30,840 bases of DNA from an uncultured Ruminococcus sp. (lineage in GTDB: Bacteria > Bacillota > Clostridia > Oscillospirales > Ruminococcaceae), in NCBI GenBank assembly GCA_900550695.1, contig URTF01000021.1:1-30840 (forward strand), read 5' to 3'. Of this stretch, positions 1 to 8,314 are shown one piece after another. The translations under genes were made by a program, and so were the position numbers. A model generated the notes under the pieces. That model was not told the DNA's origin, did no database searches, and saw only the letters and a program-made list of their open reading frames with translations. Each line of letters begins with the position of its first letter. Within the stretch, counting starts at the first letter, position 1.

Positions 1-79
1 GACTGAACTTATTCTATCTGTCGATTTTGTCTATAGAACGATTGAGAATTAGTATGAAACGCTGCTGCGCATAATATTT

Positions 80-883
80 TCATTTTACCGCCGCAAGCGC
101 CTGCTCCAGTTCTCGTGCGTTTCCTCCGTTAAGAACGTGCAGCTTCTTATATTTTTGCAGCTTTTCTTCATCACCGAGAAGCTGCGAAGCTATGGCTGCG
201 GAGGAGGCGGCTTGGTTCAGCTTCGGGTCAAGCTCCAGCGCCTTTTCGGAGTATTCGAGTGCTTTTTCGGCGTCACCCTTGTGGAGCAGAAGCACGGAAA
301 AGTTTGTATATGCGCTCGGACTTTCGGGGTCATAGGTGATCGCTTTTACATAAGCCTGTTCGGCTTGCTGCATTTTCCCGAGGTCGGCATAGATAAGTCC
401 GAGGTTTGACCATGCTGTCGAGTTTGAATAGTCGTGGAAAAGCAGCTGCTCATAGCACTCGGCTGCGGCATTTTTTCGTCCCGACTCGCTCAGGCACAGT
501 GCCTTGAACATAAGCACAGCCGAAAATTCACAGCTGTCTGCGCAGTGCCTGTCGAGAAGCACATCAAGTGTTTTTATTGCTTTTTCAAATTTATTATAAT
601 TATAGTCAGTTATTGCATTTGTCAGAAGCCTCATCGCTCTTGGGTCGCTGCGGAAAGCGTCACCGATGATCTTTTTATAAAAATCCCTGTATATGAGGCT
701 GTCGAACGGCGTTTTTTTAGGGCGTATTTTCAGGAGTGCAAGCATCAGCACAAGTGCTGCCGAGCCTGCTTTCGTCATCAGCTTTATATTCCGCTCCTCC
801 GCAAAGGCAAGCTGATATACAAAAACACCTGCCGCAAAAATCAGCGATAAAATGTTTATTATTCTTAAGACCCTGTATTTCAT
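80..883 (-). CDS. Membrane-anchored TPR-repeat protein
   Basis: The 267-residue product has two hydrophobic segments near the N-terminus (about residues 8-27 and 38-51), a short basic stretch, and then a helical region. Residues about 118-235 carry three to four tetratricopeptide repeats, with typical pieces such as AWSNLGLIYADLGKMQQAEQ and ALEYSEKALELDP. TPRs bind other proteins, so a scaffold or assembly role at the membrane is the natural inference; no partner is visible. The start is supported by a GGGGGA ribosome site seven to twelve bases upstream. It follows gap on the same strand but is separated from it by a terminator hairpin, so it depends on read-through or on a promoter I could not identify. 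The exact function is unknown. Confidence 0.8.
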   Translation of the reverse strand: MKYRVLRIINILSLIFAAGVFVYQLAFAEERNIKLMTKAGSAALVLMLALLKIRPKKTPFDSLIYRDFYKKIIGDAFRSDPRAMRLLTNAITDYNYNKFEKAIKTLDVLLDRHCADSCEFSAVLMFKALCLSESGRKNAAAECYEQLLFHDYSNSTAWSNLGLIYADLGKMQQAEQAYVKAITYDPESPSAYTNFSVLLLHKGDAEKALEYSEKALELDPKLNQAASSAAIASQLLGDEEKLQKYKKLHVLNGGNARELEQALAAVK

Positions 884-897
884 TTGTCCCCCATATA

Positions 898-933
898 ATT
901 AAAAGAGCCTGCTTATGCGGCAGGCTCTTTTTT
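898..933 (-). terminator. Rho-independent terminator after gap
   Basis: AGAGCCTGC and GCAGGCTCT form a perfect stem around a short TTATGCG loop, followed on the minus strand by a T-run. It lies just downstream of the gap stop codon and upstream of the TPR gene. Because A- and T-runs flank both sides it could act in either direction, but only minus-strand genes are adjacent. Confidence 0.85.
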
Positions 934-951
934 GAACGTTAAGAACTAAAC

Positions 952-1989
952 TTACTTGAGTTCAGCGAAGTACTTGATTGTTCTAACCATCTGAGATGTG
1001 TAGGAGTTCTCGTTATCGTACCAAGAAACTACCTGTACTTCAAAGAGGTCATCAGCGATCTTAGCTACCATTGTCTGTGTAGCATCGAAGAGAGAACCGT
1101 ATCTCATACCGATAACGTCGGAAGAAACGATCTGATCCTCGTTGTAGCCGAAGGACTCGGAAGCAGCAGCCTTCATAGCAGCATTGATGCCTTCCTTAGT
1201 AACGTCTGCACCCTTAACAACAGCTGTAAGGATAGTTGTGGAACCTGTAGGAACAGGAACACGCTGTGCAGAACCGATGAGCTTGCCGTTGAGTTCAGGA
1301 ATTACAAGACCGATAGCCTTTGCAGCACCTGTGGAGTTAGGAACGATGTTAGCAGCACCTGCTCTTGCTCTTCTGAGGTCGCCCTTTCTGTGAGGACCGT
1401 CGAGGATCATCTGGTCACCTGTGTAAGCGTGGATTGTGCTCATGATACCGGACTGGATAGGAGCATAATCGTTAAGAGCCTTAGCCATAGGAGCGAGGCA
1501 GTTTGTTGTGCAGGAAGCAGCAGAGATGATCTTGTCATCAGCTGTAAGAGTCTTTTCATTTACGGAGTAAACGATGGTCTTGAGGTCGCTGCCTGCAGGA
1601 GCGGAGATAACAACCTTCTTAGCGCCTGCATCGATATGAGCCTGGGACTTGTCCTTGGAGCAGTAGAAACCTGTGCACTCGAGAACAACGTCAACACCGA
1701 TCTGACCCCAAGGAAGATCCTTAGCGTCCTTTTCAGCATAGATCTTAAGTGTCTTGCCGTCAACTGTGATCGTGCCTGCTTCATCATCAGCGGAAACAGT
1801 GTGAGTGTTTTCACCGATCTTGCCGCAGTAACCGCCCTGAGCAGTATCGTACTTAAGGAGCTGAGCGAGCATGGAAGGCTTTGTGAGGTCGTTGATAGCA
1901 ACTACATCATAACCCTCTGCACCGAACATCTGTCTGAATGCGAGACGACCGATACGACCGAAACCATTGATTGCAACTTTAACTGACAT
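952..1989 (-). CDS. gap: Glyceraldehyde-3-phosphate dehydrogenase (glycolytic, type I)
   Basis: This cytoplasmic glycolytic enzyme oxidises glyceraldehyde-3-phosphate with NAD and phosphate. The 345-residue length is slightly above the usual 333-340. The N-terminal Rossmann motif INGFGRIGR (7-15) is present. So is Asn33-Asp34, the acidic position that favours NAD. The catalytic Cys160 lies in SAASCTTNC, and HAYTGDQ follows with the expected active-site His. The start at 1989 is chosen because MSVKVAINGFGR is the family N-terminus and AGGAGG lies just upstream; an in-frame ATG at 2058 would add 23 non-homologous residues and sits inside the promoter-proximal leader. The gene appears monocistronic, with its own promoter (2073-2101) and terminator (898-933). 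No other glycolytic gene is adjacent. Confidence 0.98.
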   Translation of the reverse strand: MSVKVAINGFGRIGRLAFRQMFGAEGYDVVAINDLTKPSMLAQLLKYDTAQGGYCGKIGENTHTVSADDEAGTITVDGKTLKIYAEKDAKDLPWGQIGVDVVLECTGFYCSKDKSQAHIDAGAKKVVISAPAGSDLKTIVYSVNEKTLTADDKIISAASCTTNCLAPMAKALNDYAPIQSGIMSTIHAYTGDQMILDGPHRKGDLRRARAGAANIVPNSTGAAKAIGLVIPELNGKLIGSAQRVPVPTGSTTILTAVVKGADVTKEGINAAMKAAASESFGYNEDQIVSSDVIGMRYGSLFDATQTMVAKIADDLFEVQVVSWYDNENSYTSQMVRTIKYFAELK

Positions 1990-2072
1990 AATAAATTTTC
2001 CTCCTAAAAAGAAATTTAATATACGGCAATGGGAAATATTCTTTGCGGAACACCCCAAAGCTTTATATATCT

Positions 2073-2101
2073 ATTTTACCTTATTTTTTTGAATTTGGCA
2101 A
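2073..2101 (-). promoter_or_regulatory. gap promoter (sigma-A type)
   Basis: On the minus strand TTGCCA (2096-2101) and TAAAAT (2073-2078) are separated by exactly 17 bases. This places the transcript start near 2066 and gives a leader of about 75 bases before the gap ATG, carrying the AGGAGG ribosome site. Confidence 0.75.
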
Positions 2102-2274
2102 TACCTTTTGACAAAAAAATAACATTTTTCAGAAACTTTTTTCAAAACGCCGCAAAAGCTTTGACAGGTTGGTTCAAAATGACCGAAAGAGAGCGGACAA
2201 TGTGACTGTTTTGTGCCAATAAGACGAAATTATGATTAAATTTTCAAAAAAGCAATGCAGAAAACGAAATATTG

Positions 2275-2283
2275 TGGTATAAT
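2275..2283 (+). promoter_or_regulatory. Extended -10 promoter for the 2317 gene
   Basis: TATAAT at 2278-2283 is preceded by TG at 2275-2276 (extended -10 form). The -35 region is weak. The box overlaps an apparent upstream TTG start at 2272 and therefore argues that translation starts at 2317. The 327-base gap-to-2317 spacer otherwise holds only the divergent gap promoter and A/T-rich sequence. Confidence 0.65.
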
Positions 2284-2316
2284 AGTAGTGCAATTTTTTA
2301 TGGGGGATACTGCGTT

Positions 2317-3345
2317 ATGGATAGTGCCGTTCTTCTTGCACTGCGTGAATTTTATGAGCGTTCCGGAATACCGACTGCGATAGTTTCTGATGGCTGCCGC
2401 TTTGAAAACAGCCGTTTTACGGAGCTTTTCCGCGGAAAGCCCGTGTCAAAGGACGCTTTTACAAGCAGAATGATAAAAAAAGGCTGCGGCTATGAGCTTG
2501 TCGGCGATATGATCGTGGGAGTCAACGTCATAAGCTATGACGGCGTTTCGGTGGTCGAGGTATTTGACAAGAGTCCTGTCGAGGCTGTGATGAAAAGTCC
2601 CGGCGTAAACAGGTATCTTATCTGTTTCTTCTCACGCCTGAGGAGCAGCGTCCACAATATCTCCGTGATATCGGAAAAGCTGCTTGAAAAGCTTTCCGGC
2701 TGTGCCGTGGGATATGACAGCATCGAGCAGTCCTTCGACAGCATAAAAAACAGCCTCCGAGATATAATATCCTTTATCCTTGATCCCGAGCAAATGGTAT
2801 TTCTTATGGACGATGACTGCACGGAGAGCGTTGTCAATGTGAGCAGCACGGTCAGTGAGCTTGCGCAGCAGTTTGCGGAATACCGGAAGGACATTAAGGT
2901 GAAAACGGATATCTGCGAAAATGCGGCGGCAAAGCTTGGCAAGGAGTCGTTCTGTGTGCTCGTTTCCGATATAACGGAGCTGCTCTGCAGCGGTGAGTAC
3001 ATACCGAGCGGCATTGAATTTTCGGTAAAAGAGGATGAAAGCGGCGTTAAGGTGCGCATTTCTGCCGATACGTCGGAGAAACGTCTGTCCGAGCTTGCGG
3101 CGGCAGGGGAGAAGAGCTTTTCGGAGGGATTTTTCTTTGAATATATCTCCGATCTGTTCTGCAAGCGGTTCAATGCGTCACTCGAAAAAACGAGCGGCGG
3201 TGCGTATGAATTGAGTTTTCCGAAGCTTGCGGACGGTGAGATTTTTGTGTCCTCTGCAATAAATTTTGACGAGGGCGATCGGCTTTTTGCGCCTATGGAA
3301 GTCAGATTTGCAGGCAGAAGAGTATATATCCCTGCTTGTCAATAA
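2317..3345 (+). CDS. Degenerate sensor-kinase-like protein (hypothetical)
   Basis: The 342-residue product has no signal peptide or membrane segment, so it should be cytoplasmic. Residues 1-90 resemble a small sensory (PAS-like) domain. About 95-150 is a helical stretch containing RLRSSVHNISVISEKLLEKL, which resembles a histidine-kinase dimerisation helix. About 190-330 has the spacing of a HATPase fold (LLCSGEYIPSGIEFSVKEDE, then GVKVRISADT) without clear N-, G1- or G2-box residues. My reading is a kinase-derived protein that may have lost catalysis. This is inference from pattern, not a certain family call. The start at 2317 has a GGGGGA site about eight bases upstream. The lipoprotein gene follows after 28 bases and is probably co-transcribed. 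Confidence 0.6.
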   Translation: MDSAVLLALREFYERSGIPTAIVSDGCRFENSRFTELFRGKPVSKDAFTSRMIKKGCGYELVGDMIVGVNVISYDGVSVVEVFDKSPVEAVMKSPGVNRYLICFFSRLRSSVHNISVISEKLLEKLSGCAVGYDSIEQSFDSIKNSLRDIISFILDPEQMVFLMDDDCTESVVNVSSTVSELAQQFAEYRKDIKVKTDICENAAAKLGKESFCVLVSDITELLCSGEYIPSGIEFSVKEDESGVKVRISADTSEKRLSELAAAGEKSFSEGFFFEYISDLFCKRFNASLEKTSGGAYELSFPKLADGEIFVSSAINFDEGDRLFAPMEVRFAGRRVYIPACQ

Positions 3346-3373
3346 TAAATATGAAGGGTAATTTGATTTTGCT

Positions 3374-4120
3374 ATGAAAAATAAAAGAACTATGAAGATC
3401 ATTGCGGCTCTTGCTGCAATGTGTATGACAGTCACAATGTTTGGCGGCTGTAAGAAGGTCAATGATGTAAATTCCGATAAATCCGACAAGGATGATCCGT
3501 CCAGCACCATTTCCACAGATGCAGGTGTTGATACGGACGAGACCGTCGCTACGCAGCGTCCCGTTGCCGAGGGCGACATTTATGCTATCAACAAGTTCAA
3601 GGTAAAGGATCTTCCCGAGAATTACGTTATCTCGCAGAAATCGCAGGAGGATTTCGACCAGCATTTCCGCTATATCATTGACGACGGCAGAGCGCAGATG
3701 GCTGTTTATGCCGCAAACTACGCCGAGGACTATGGCACTATTGATGATTTCATCGGACGTATCCGCTTTTCGATGACATTTAATAATGTAATGTACAAAT
3801 GCGATACGGATTTCACCGATAATCAGGAGATAAACATTGCAGGCTTCAGCGGAAAATGGTGCGACTATACAATTACGCAGAATGTTTTTGAGACCGATGA
3901 AAACGGCGATACCTATAAGGACGAGGACGGAAACGACATCAAGACCCCCGTTGCATGGTATAACGGCAGACTTTACTGTTTCTATTCCGACAATGATGCT
4001 TTCTATTTCACGGTGGAGTCGACGCAGGACTACTGGGACACCGCGCGTGATTTCTTTGAAGAGAACATTCTCCCGAACATTTATATAGATGAAAATGCGG
4101 AGCATGATCCCGAAACATAA
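3374..4120 (+). CDS. Putative lipoprotein (hypothetical)
   Basis: The 248-residue product has a basic N-terminus, a hydrophobic stretch (about 8-23) and a Cys in MFGGCKK that fits a relaxed lipobox, followed by a Ser/Asp/Lys-rich linker (about 27-60). This points to a lipid-anchored protein facing outside. The C-terminal part (about 75-248) alternates charged and aromatic residues and has no motif I recognise. The AAGGG site lies about 15 bases before the ATG, which is longer than ideal, so the start is likely but not certain. It sits 28 bases after the kinase-like gene, so a sensing or signalling pair is possible. No clear terminator follows. Confidence 0.7.
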   Translation: MKNKRTMKIIAALAAMCMTVTMFGGCKKVNDVNSDKSDKDDPSSTISTDAGVDTDETVATQRPVAEGDIYAINKFKVKDLPENYVISQKSQEDFDQHFRYIIDDGRAQMAVYAANYAEDYGTIDDFIGRIRFSMTFNNVMYKCDTDFTDNQEINIAGFSGKWCDYTITQNVFETDENGDTYKDEDGNDIKTPVAWYNGRLYCFYSDNDAFYFTVESTQDYWDTARDFFEENILPNIYIDENAEHDPET

Positions 4121-4172
4121 TGGGATAAAACTTCTGCCGAATAAAATCTTTTAAAATCGTGAAAAATAACGG

Positions 4173-4201
4173 TTGCATCTGCATTTGATCTGTGGTATAA
4201 T
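4173..4201 (+). promoter_or_regulatory. cysES promoter
   Basis: TTGCAT (4173-4178) and TATAAT (4196-4201) are separated by 17 bases. TGTGG immediately precedes the -10, giving an extended -10 as well. It drives the T-box leader that follows. Confidence 0.85.
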
Positions 4202-4207
4202 CATATA

Positions 4208-4486
4208 ATATAATAGTTGATAAAAGCATATCGGTCAGAGTAGCTTTTGCTCGGGATACAGAGAACGTCGGGGTGGTGCAACGGCGGCGAAGAGCGTCAG
4301 TGAAGTGCGGCCGCCGGCTCGGACGGGGAAAATTTCACGCTAAAAGTTTGAAATCAAAGTATCCGCCTGCGTATCATCTGCGTTAAGGATATGAAAAGAC
4401 AGTCCGTTCGGACTAATTGAAGTGGAACCGTGGTCATCAGCCGCCTTCAGGAACGAAAAAATCGCTCTTGAAAGCGGCTTTTTGTT
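4208..4486 (+). promoter_or_regulatory. T-box riboswitch leader, probably tRNA-Cys responsive
   Basis: The T-box sequence GAAGTGGAACCGTGG (4419-4433) is present. Stem III AGTCC-GTTC-GGACT (4401-4414) precedes it. A basal helix GGATAC/GTATCC (4254-4259 with 4359-4364) encloses an AGAGAA motif and a GGTGGTGCAA segment, as in T-box stem I. CTTCA (4445-4449) can pair either with upstream TTGAAG (antiterminator) or with downstream TTGAAAG (terminator), which is the switch. The bulge TGGA (4423-4426) would pair with a UCCA acceptor end, matching the U73 of tRNA-Cys. A TGC triplet at 4306-4308 is a candidate specifier, but I could not place it confidently in the specifier loop. Position ahead of cysE-cysS fits cysteine sensing. 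Confidence 0.8.
4439..4485 (+). terminator. Regulated terminator of the T-box leader
   Basis: AGCCGCCTTCA (4439-4449) pairs with TTGAAAGCGGCT (4468-4479) with one mismatch and is followed by TTTTTGTTT. Formation excludes the antiterminator, so transcription into cysE should stop when tRNA-Cys is charged. Confidence 0.8.
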
Positions 4487-4487
4487 T

Positions 4488-4699
4488 AATTCGGAATTAG
4501 GAATTCGGAATGCGGAATTATCTATTACCCACATTTATGCTGAATTCTGTAGGGGACGGGTTACCCGCCCCTGCCGCAAGGCATTTTTGTAAATCTCACA
4601 TTTGCACGTTAGCAAAACCTATTTCAAAATGAATTGGTAAATCGATTAAAATAACCGGAACAAAAATAATTCCGAATTCCGCATTCCGAATTCCGAATT
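4488..4699. repeat. Intergenic repeat element copy 1 (MITE-like, full)
   Basis: The left arm (4488-4521) and right arm (4667-4699) are near-perfect inverted copies built from AATTCGGAATGCGGAATT. The core at 4547-4587 contains GTAGGGGACGGG, CCCGCCCC and GCCGCAAGGC. The element separates the T-box terminator from the cysE ribosome site, so it is transcribed as part of the operon leader. It has no coding capacity. Confidence 0.8.
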
Positions 4700-4773
4700 C
4701 AGCAATTTTTCCATCGAACAATATCTATATAAGTCGCCTCGTGGCATAACTGACAAAGGAGCTGTATTTTATA

Positions 4774-5493
4774 GTGATAATTAATTTTGAATATCTTAAA
4801 AAGCAGTTTAACGAAGAAATTGAATCGGTAAAGCGGCGTGACCCTGCCGCAAGAAGCGCACTGGAGATAGTTCTCACCTACTCGGGACTTCACGCTATAC
4901 TTGCTTACAGAGTTGCACACAAGCTTTACGAAAAGAAGCTTTATCTTGCCGCACGAATAATCTCGCAGACAGCACGATTTTTCACGGGAATTGAGATACA
5001 CCCCGGCGCAAAGATCGGCAAGGGATTTTTCATCGACCACGGTTCGGGCGTTGTCATCGGCGAAACGACCGAGATCGGTGACAACTGTCTTGTTTATCAG
5101 GGCGTAACGCTCGGCGGCACGGGTAAAGACAAGGGCAAGCGTCACCCTACCCTCGGCAACAACGTTATGGTCGGTGCAGGCGCAAGAGTTCTCGGACCTT
5201 TCAAGGTCGGCGACAATGTAAAGATAGCCGCAAATGCAGTTGTTCTCGAAACGATACCGCCAAACTGCACGGCTGTCGGCGTACCTGCACGGATAGTCCG
5301 CAGGAACGGCGAAAGGGTGCAGAACTGTGACCTCGATCAGATCCATATCCCCGACCCGGTTTCGCTTGAACTCTGCAAACAGCTTGCAAGGATAGAGAGC
5401 CTTGAAAAGAAAGTCAACAAGCTTGAAATAAGCGAGCTTGGAAAGAAGTACAACACCAATCAGAAAGGAAATAACGAAGATGAAAATATATAA
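4774..5493 (+). CDS. cysE: Serine O-acetyltransferase
   Basis: It transfers acetyl from acetyl-CoA to L-serine, the first step of cysteine synthesis in the cytoplasm. The 239-residue form (short, EpsC-like type) has an N-terminal helical part (1-70) and a left-handed beta-helix of hexapeptide repeats from HPGAKIGKG (76-84). The active-site residues Asp88-His89 lie in FIDHGSG and His124 in RHPTLG; LGGTGKDKG is the usual CoA-side loop. The C-terminal tail (about 195-239) is charged and helical. The start is GTG at 4774 with AAGGAG twelve bases upstream. The gene overlaps cysS by 14 bases, so translation is coupled. The T-box upstream suggests induction when charged tRNA-Cys is low. Confidence 0.96.
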   Translation: MIINFEYLKKQFNEEIESVKRRDPAARSALEIVLTYSGLHAILAYRVAHKLYEKKLYLAARIISQTARFFTGIEIHPGAKIGKGFFIDHGSGVVIGETTEIGDNCLVYQGVTLGGTGKDKGKRHPTLGNNVMVGAGARVLGPFKVGDNVKIAANAVVLETIPPNCTAVGVPARIVRRNGERVQNCDLDQIHIPDPVSLELCKQLARIESLEKKVNKLEISELGKKYNTNQKGNNEDENI

Positions 5494-6898
5494 CTCACTC
5501 ACAAGAACCAAGGAAGACTTTATCCCGAGAGAAGAGGGCAAGGTTTCAATGTACACCTGCGGTCCTACGGTTTACCACTATGCTCATATCGGAAACCTCC
5601 GCAGCTATATTATGGAGGACGTTCTCGAAAAATATCTCCGTTTCACGGGACTTGACGTTAAAAGAGTAATGAACATCACCGACGTCGGACACCTCACAAG
5701 CGACGGCGACACGGGCGATGACAAGATGCTCAAAGGCGCAAAGCGTGAGCATAAGACTGTTATGGAGATCGCAAAGTTTTACACGGACGCTTTCTTCGAC
5801 GACTGCGCAAAGCTCAACATCAAGACCCCTGACGTTGTTCAGCCTGCAACGGGCTGTATCGATGAGTTCATCAAGGTCATTTCCTCGCTTATCGAGAAAG
5901 GCTATGCTTACGAGGCGGGCGGAAACATCTACTTCGACACATCAAAGCTCAAGCAGTATTACGTTTTCAACGATTTCAAGGAAGAAGACCTTGCTGTCGG
6001 CGTAAGAGAGGGCGTTGAGGAGGACTCCAACAAGCGTAACAAGGCTGACTTCGTACTTTGGTTCACAAAGTCTAAATTTGACGATCAGGAACTCAAATGG
6101 GACAGCCCGTGGGGAGTTGGCTACCCCGGCTGGCACATCGAATGTTCCTGCATAAGCATGAAATATCTCGGCGAGTACCTCGATATCCACTGCGGCGGCA
6201 TCGACAATGCTTTCCCTCACCACACGAACGAGATCGCACAGAGCGAATCCTACCTCGGACATAAATGGTGCAACTACTGGTTCCATGTTCACCACCTCAA
6301 CACCAACAGCGGCAAGATGTCGAAGTCCTCGGGCGAGTTTCTCACCGTTTCGCTCCTCGAAGAAAAGGGCTACGATCCGCTCGTTTACCGCTTCTTCTGC
6401 CTGCTTTCACACTATAGAAAGTCGCTCGTTTTCTCGTATGAGAACCTCGACAACGCCGCAGTTTCCTATAATAAGATGATCGCAAAGATCGCTGCACTTT
6501 TAAAGGAGAACGGCGGAGATATCGACAAGGAAGCTTACGACAGACTTATGAAGAATTTCACCGATGCGCTCGACAACGACCTTAACACTGCGCAGGCTAT
6601 CACAGCAGTTTATGACGTTCTCCGTGACGGCACAAACGCCGCAACAAAGCTTGCACTTATCAAGGAGTTCGACAAGGTGCTTTCTATCGGACTTATCGCA
6701 AACGCAGAAAAGCTCAGCAAAGCCGCAGAAAATGCCGATGACGACCTCCCCGAAGAGGTAAAAAAGCTTGCCGAGGAGAGAAAGGCAGCACGAAAGGAAA
6801 AGAACTTCGCCCTTGCCGATGAGCTTCGTGACAAGATAACCGCACTCGGATATGTTGTTGAGGAAACACGTCAGGGAACGAAGATAACGAAGAAATAA
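5480..6898 (+). CDS. cysS: Cysteinyl-tRNA synthetase
   Basis: This class I synthetase attaches cysteine to tRNA-Cys. The 472-residue product has the HIGH motif as HIGN (36-39) preceded by CGPTVYHYA with the zinc ligand Cys27, further metal-site residues in GWHIECSC (about 219), and KMSKS near 279-283. The C-terminal helical bundle and anticodon-binding tail (about 340-472) are intact. The start at 5480 is chosen because MKIYNSLTRTKEDF is the family N-terminus and AAAGGA lies ten bases upstream; an earlier in-frame start at 5438 would add residues inside cysE. The TAA stop is the first three bases of a TAATGCGTAATTCG repeat, so the repeat abuts the gene exactly. Sharing a T-box with cysE links cysteine supply to charging. 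Confidence 0.98.
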   Translation: MKIYNSLTRTKEDFIPREEGKVSMYTCGPTVYHYAHIGNLRSYIMEDVLEKYLRFTGLDVKRVMNITDVGHLTSDGDTGDDKMLKGAKREHKTVMEIAKFYTDAFFDDCAKLNIKTPDVVQPATGCIDEFIKVISSLIEKGYAYEAGGNIYFDTSKLKQYYVFNDFKEEDLAVGVREGVEEDSNKRNKADFVLWFTKSKFDDQELKWDSPWGVGYPGWHIECSCISMKYLGEYLDIHCGGIDNAFPHHTNEIAQSESYLGHKWCNYWFHVHHLNTNSGKMSKSSGEFLTVSLLEEKGYDPLVYRFFCLLSHYRKSLVFSYENLDNAAVSYNKMIAKIAALLKENGGDIDKEAYDRLMKNFTDALDNDLNTAQAITAVYDVLRDGTNAATKLALIKEFDKVLSIGLIANAEKLSKAAENADDDLPEEVKKLAEERKAARKEKNFALADELRDKITALGYVVEETRQGTKITKK

Positions 6899-6969
6899 TG
6901 CGTAATTCGTAATGCGTAATGCGTAATTATATTGTTCTGTATGTTTACAATAAAAACCGTAGGGGCGCA
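6896..6969. repeat. Intergenic repeat copy 2 (partial, at cysS stop)
   Basis: One arm (6896-6930), made of GCGTAATTCGTAATGCGTAA units, includes the cysS stop codon. It is followed by GTAGGGGCG (6959-6967), a fragment of the core seen in copies 1, 3 and 5. No second arm is visible, so this copy is truncated or decayed. Confidence 0.65.
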
Positions 6970-7019
6970 TTTAATACACAACAACAGTAACATAAAACAG
7001 ACGTAATTAGGGGTAAAAG

Positions 7020-8165
7020 ATGAAAGACAAAACAAAAACGATCATATTCATAGCCGTAATTCTTATAATAGTTTTATCTGTATGCGGTGTAAAGTATTAC
7101 TATCGTCACAAGTATGACAAGGATATAGCCTTTGCCAAAGCCGAGGCGGAAGATCATATTGCCGAAAAATACGGCTTTGAGGATATCAGTCTTGAATGGG
7201 ACGAGGTTTACCCGACTTATTTTACGGATAATAATAACTTCAGTGCAGCCTTTTCGGCAAACTGCGGCGGCGAAGAATTCAGCGTTGTTTTTTACAAGGA
7301 AAACGGCAAGGCGGAATGCTTTGACAACTATCAGCAGGAAGAAATAAGAGCCGCTTTGGAAAAATATTTTTGTGAAAAATTCCCGAACGGGAGCATTGTT
7401 TCGATGTATTTTAAAGGCAAAGGCGTACCTTATCCTTATGGCGGCTTTATGTACAAGGACGTTTTCTTTGACGGTGAAAACATAACTGAAATTTTATCCA
7501 AATGCCAAGGCAAGCTTGAAATGGCGTTCTATGACACGGAATTTTCGCAGTCGGATATAGAAAAGATCATTCCGAAGGACAGCCGTTTGGAGGCAGAGTT
7601 CGCTTCATTTGATACAAAAGAGCTTTGTGATGTGTGCGTAAACGAAGCAACGGATCATAGCTATAGTGAGCATTTTTATCTTATACTTGAAAAGTATGCT
7701 CCGCATCTGACGGACTATATTTATATTAAAAATGATGGTGTAAACGGCTTTAATGTTGATATAATGGAAAATGATGAGTTCCTGTACGCTTATTTTCCCG
7801 TTGAGCCGAGAAAGCTTGCAACAAGGACGGATATAACCGCCGAGCCTGTCAAAACGGGCAAGGTCACGGAGATATTCACTCGGCACGGTGAGGAAAATTA
7901 TCTCGGCAAGCAGCTTTCGGACGAGTATTATTTCGACAGCCTCTACGGTGATGTGTGGATATATTATCCGCTTGAAAAGCTGGACGGCTATGATATAGAA
8001 AAGGTCGGACTTGCGTGGTTCAGCGCAGGCGGAATGTCTGACAACCACAATATCGAAAAGGCTCGGGTATGCGGTGACTACGCCGTGTTCAATATGCCGT
8101 ACGGCGAGGACTATTTCAGGCTGGTTTATTCGGAGAATTTAGCGGAATACGAGCCGACCGACTAA
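7020..8165 (+). CDS. Membrane-anchored hypothetical protein
   Basis: The 381-residue product starts with a short basic stretch and one strong transmembrane segment (about residues 7-27, IIFIAVILIIVLSVCGVKYY), followed by a long hydrophilic domain rich in Asp, Glu, Phe and Tyr. An outward-facing, signal-anchored protein is the simplest topology. I recognise no enzymatic or binding motif. An AGGGG ribosome site lies about eight bases before the ATG. It stands alone between repeat copy 2 and the secG promoter, in the same direction as both neighbours, with no clear promoter or terminator of its own. Compact, tyrosine- and acid-rich proteins of this type are frequent single-genome hypotheticals; the function is unknown. 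Confidence 0.75.
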   Translation: MKDKTKTIIFIAVILIIVLSVCGVKYYYRHKYDKDIAFAKAEAEDHIAEKYGFEDISLEWDEVYPTYFTDNNNFSAAFSANCGGEEFSVVFYKENGKAECFDNYQQEEIRAALEKYFCEKFPNGSIVSMYFKGKGVPYPYGGFMYKDVFFDGENITEILSKCQGKLEMAFYDTEFSQSDIEKIIPKDSRLEAEFASFDTKELCDVCVNEATDHSYSEHFYLILEKYAPHLTDYIYIKNDGVNGFNVDIMENDEFLYAYFPVEPRKLATRTDITAEPVKTGKVTEIFTRHGEENYLGKQLSDEYYFDSLYGDVWIYYPLEKLDGYDIEKVGLAWFSAGGMSDNHNIEKARVCGDYAVFNMPYGEDYFRLVYSENLAEYEPTD

Positions 8166-8232
8166 ACTGTATAGAATATACGGATTTGCTCGGGGCATAT
8201 TATGCAATATAAACATAAATTGCAAAAAGCCC

Positions 8233-8261
8233 TTGCATTTTCGGAAACTTTGTGATACAAT
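8233..8261 (+). promoter_or_regulatory. secG promoter
   Basis: TTGCAT (8233-8238) and TACAAT (8256-8261) have a 17-base spacer, and TGTGA precedes the -10. It lies about 54 bases upstream of the secG ATG. Confidence 0.8.
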
Positions 8262-8314
8262 AGAATAAATAAATATGTAATCAAGCAACGTTTTATGAAA
8301 AAGGAAGGTCATAT

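Noticed and set aside
1..79. Sequence after the TPR gene stop
   Set aside because: Too short and without a visible hairpin or gene; nothing can be assigned.
1990..2058. Upstream ATG extending gap by 23 residues
   Set aside because: The family N-terminus and AGGAGG site fit 1989; the extra residues match no part of the family.
2272..2316. Upstream TTG start that would lengthen the kinase-like protein by 15 residues
   Set aside because: The segment contains a TATAAT box at 2278-2283, and the ribosome site fits ATG 2317.
3302..4105. 267-residue minus-strand frame opposite the lipoprotein gene
   Set aside because: It is antisense to a gene with its own signal peptide and operon context.
4340..4534. 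Short open frame across the T-box and repeat
   Set aside because: It covers T-box structures and repeat arms; there is no ribosome site.
6896..6930. Tandem GCGTAAT units considered as a CRISPR array
   Set aside because: Units are about 7-12 bases with no spacers of regular length and no cas genes.
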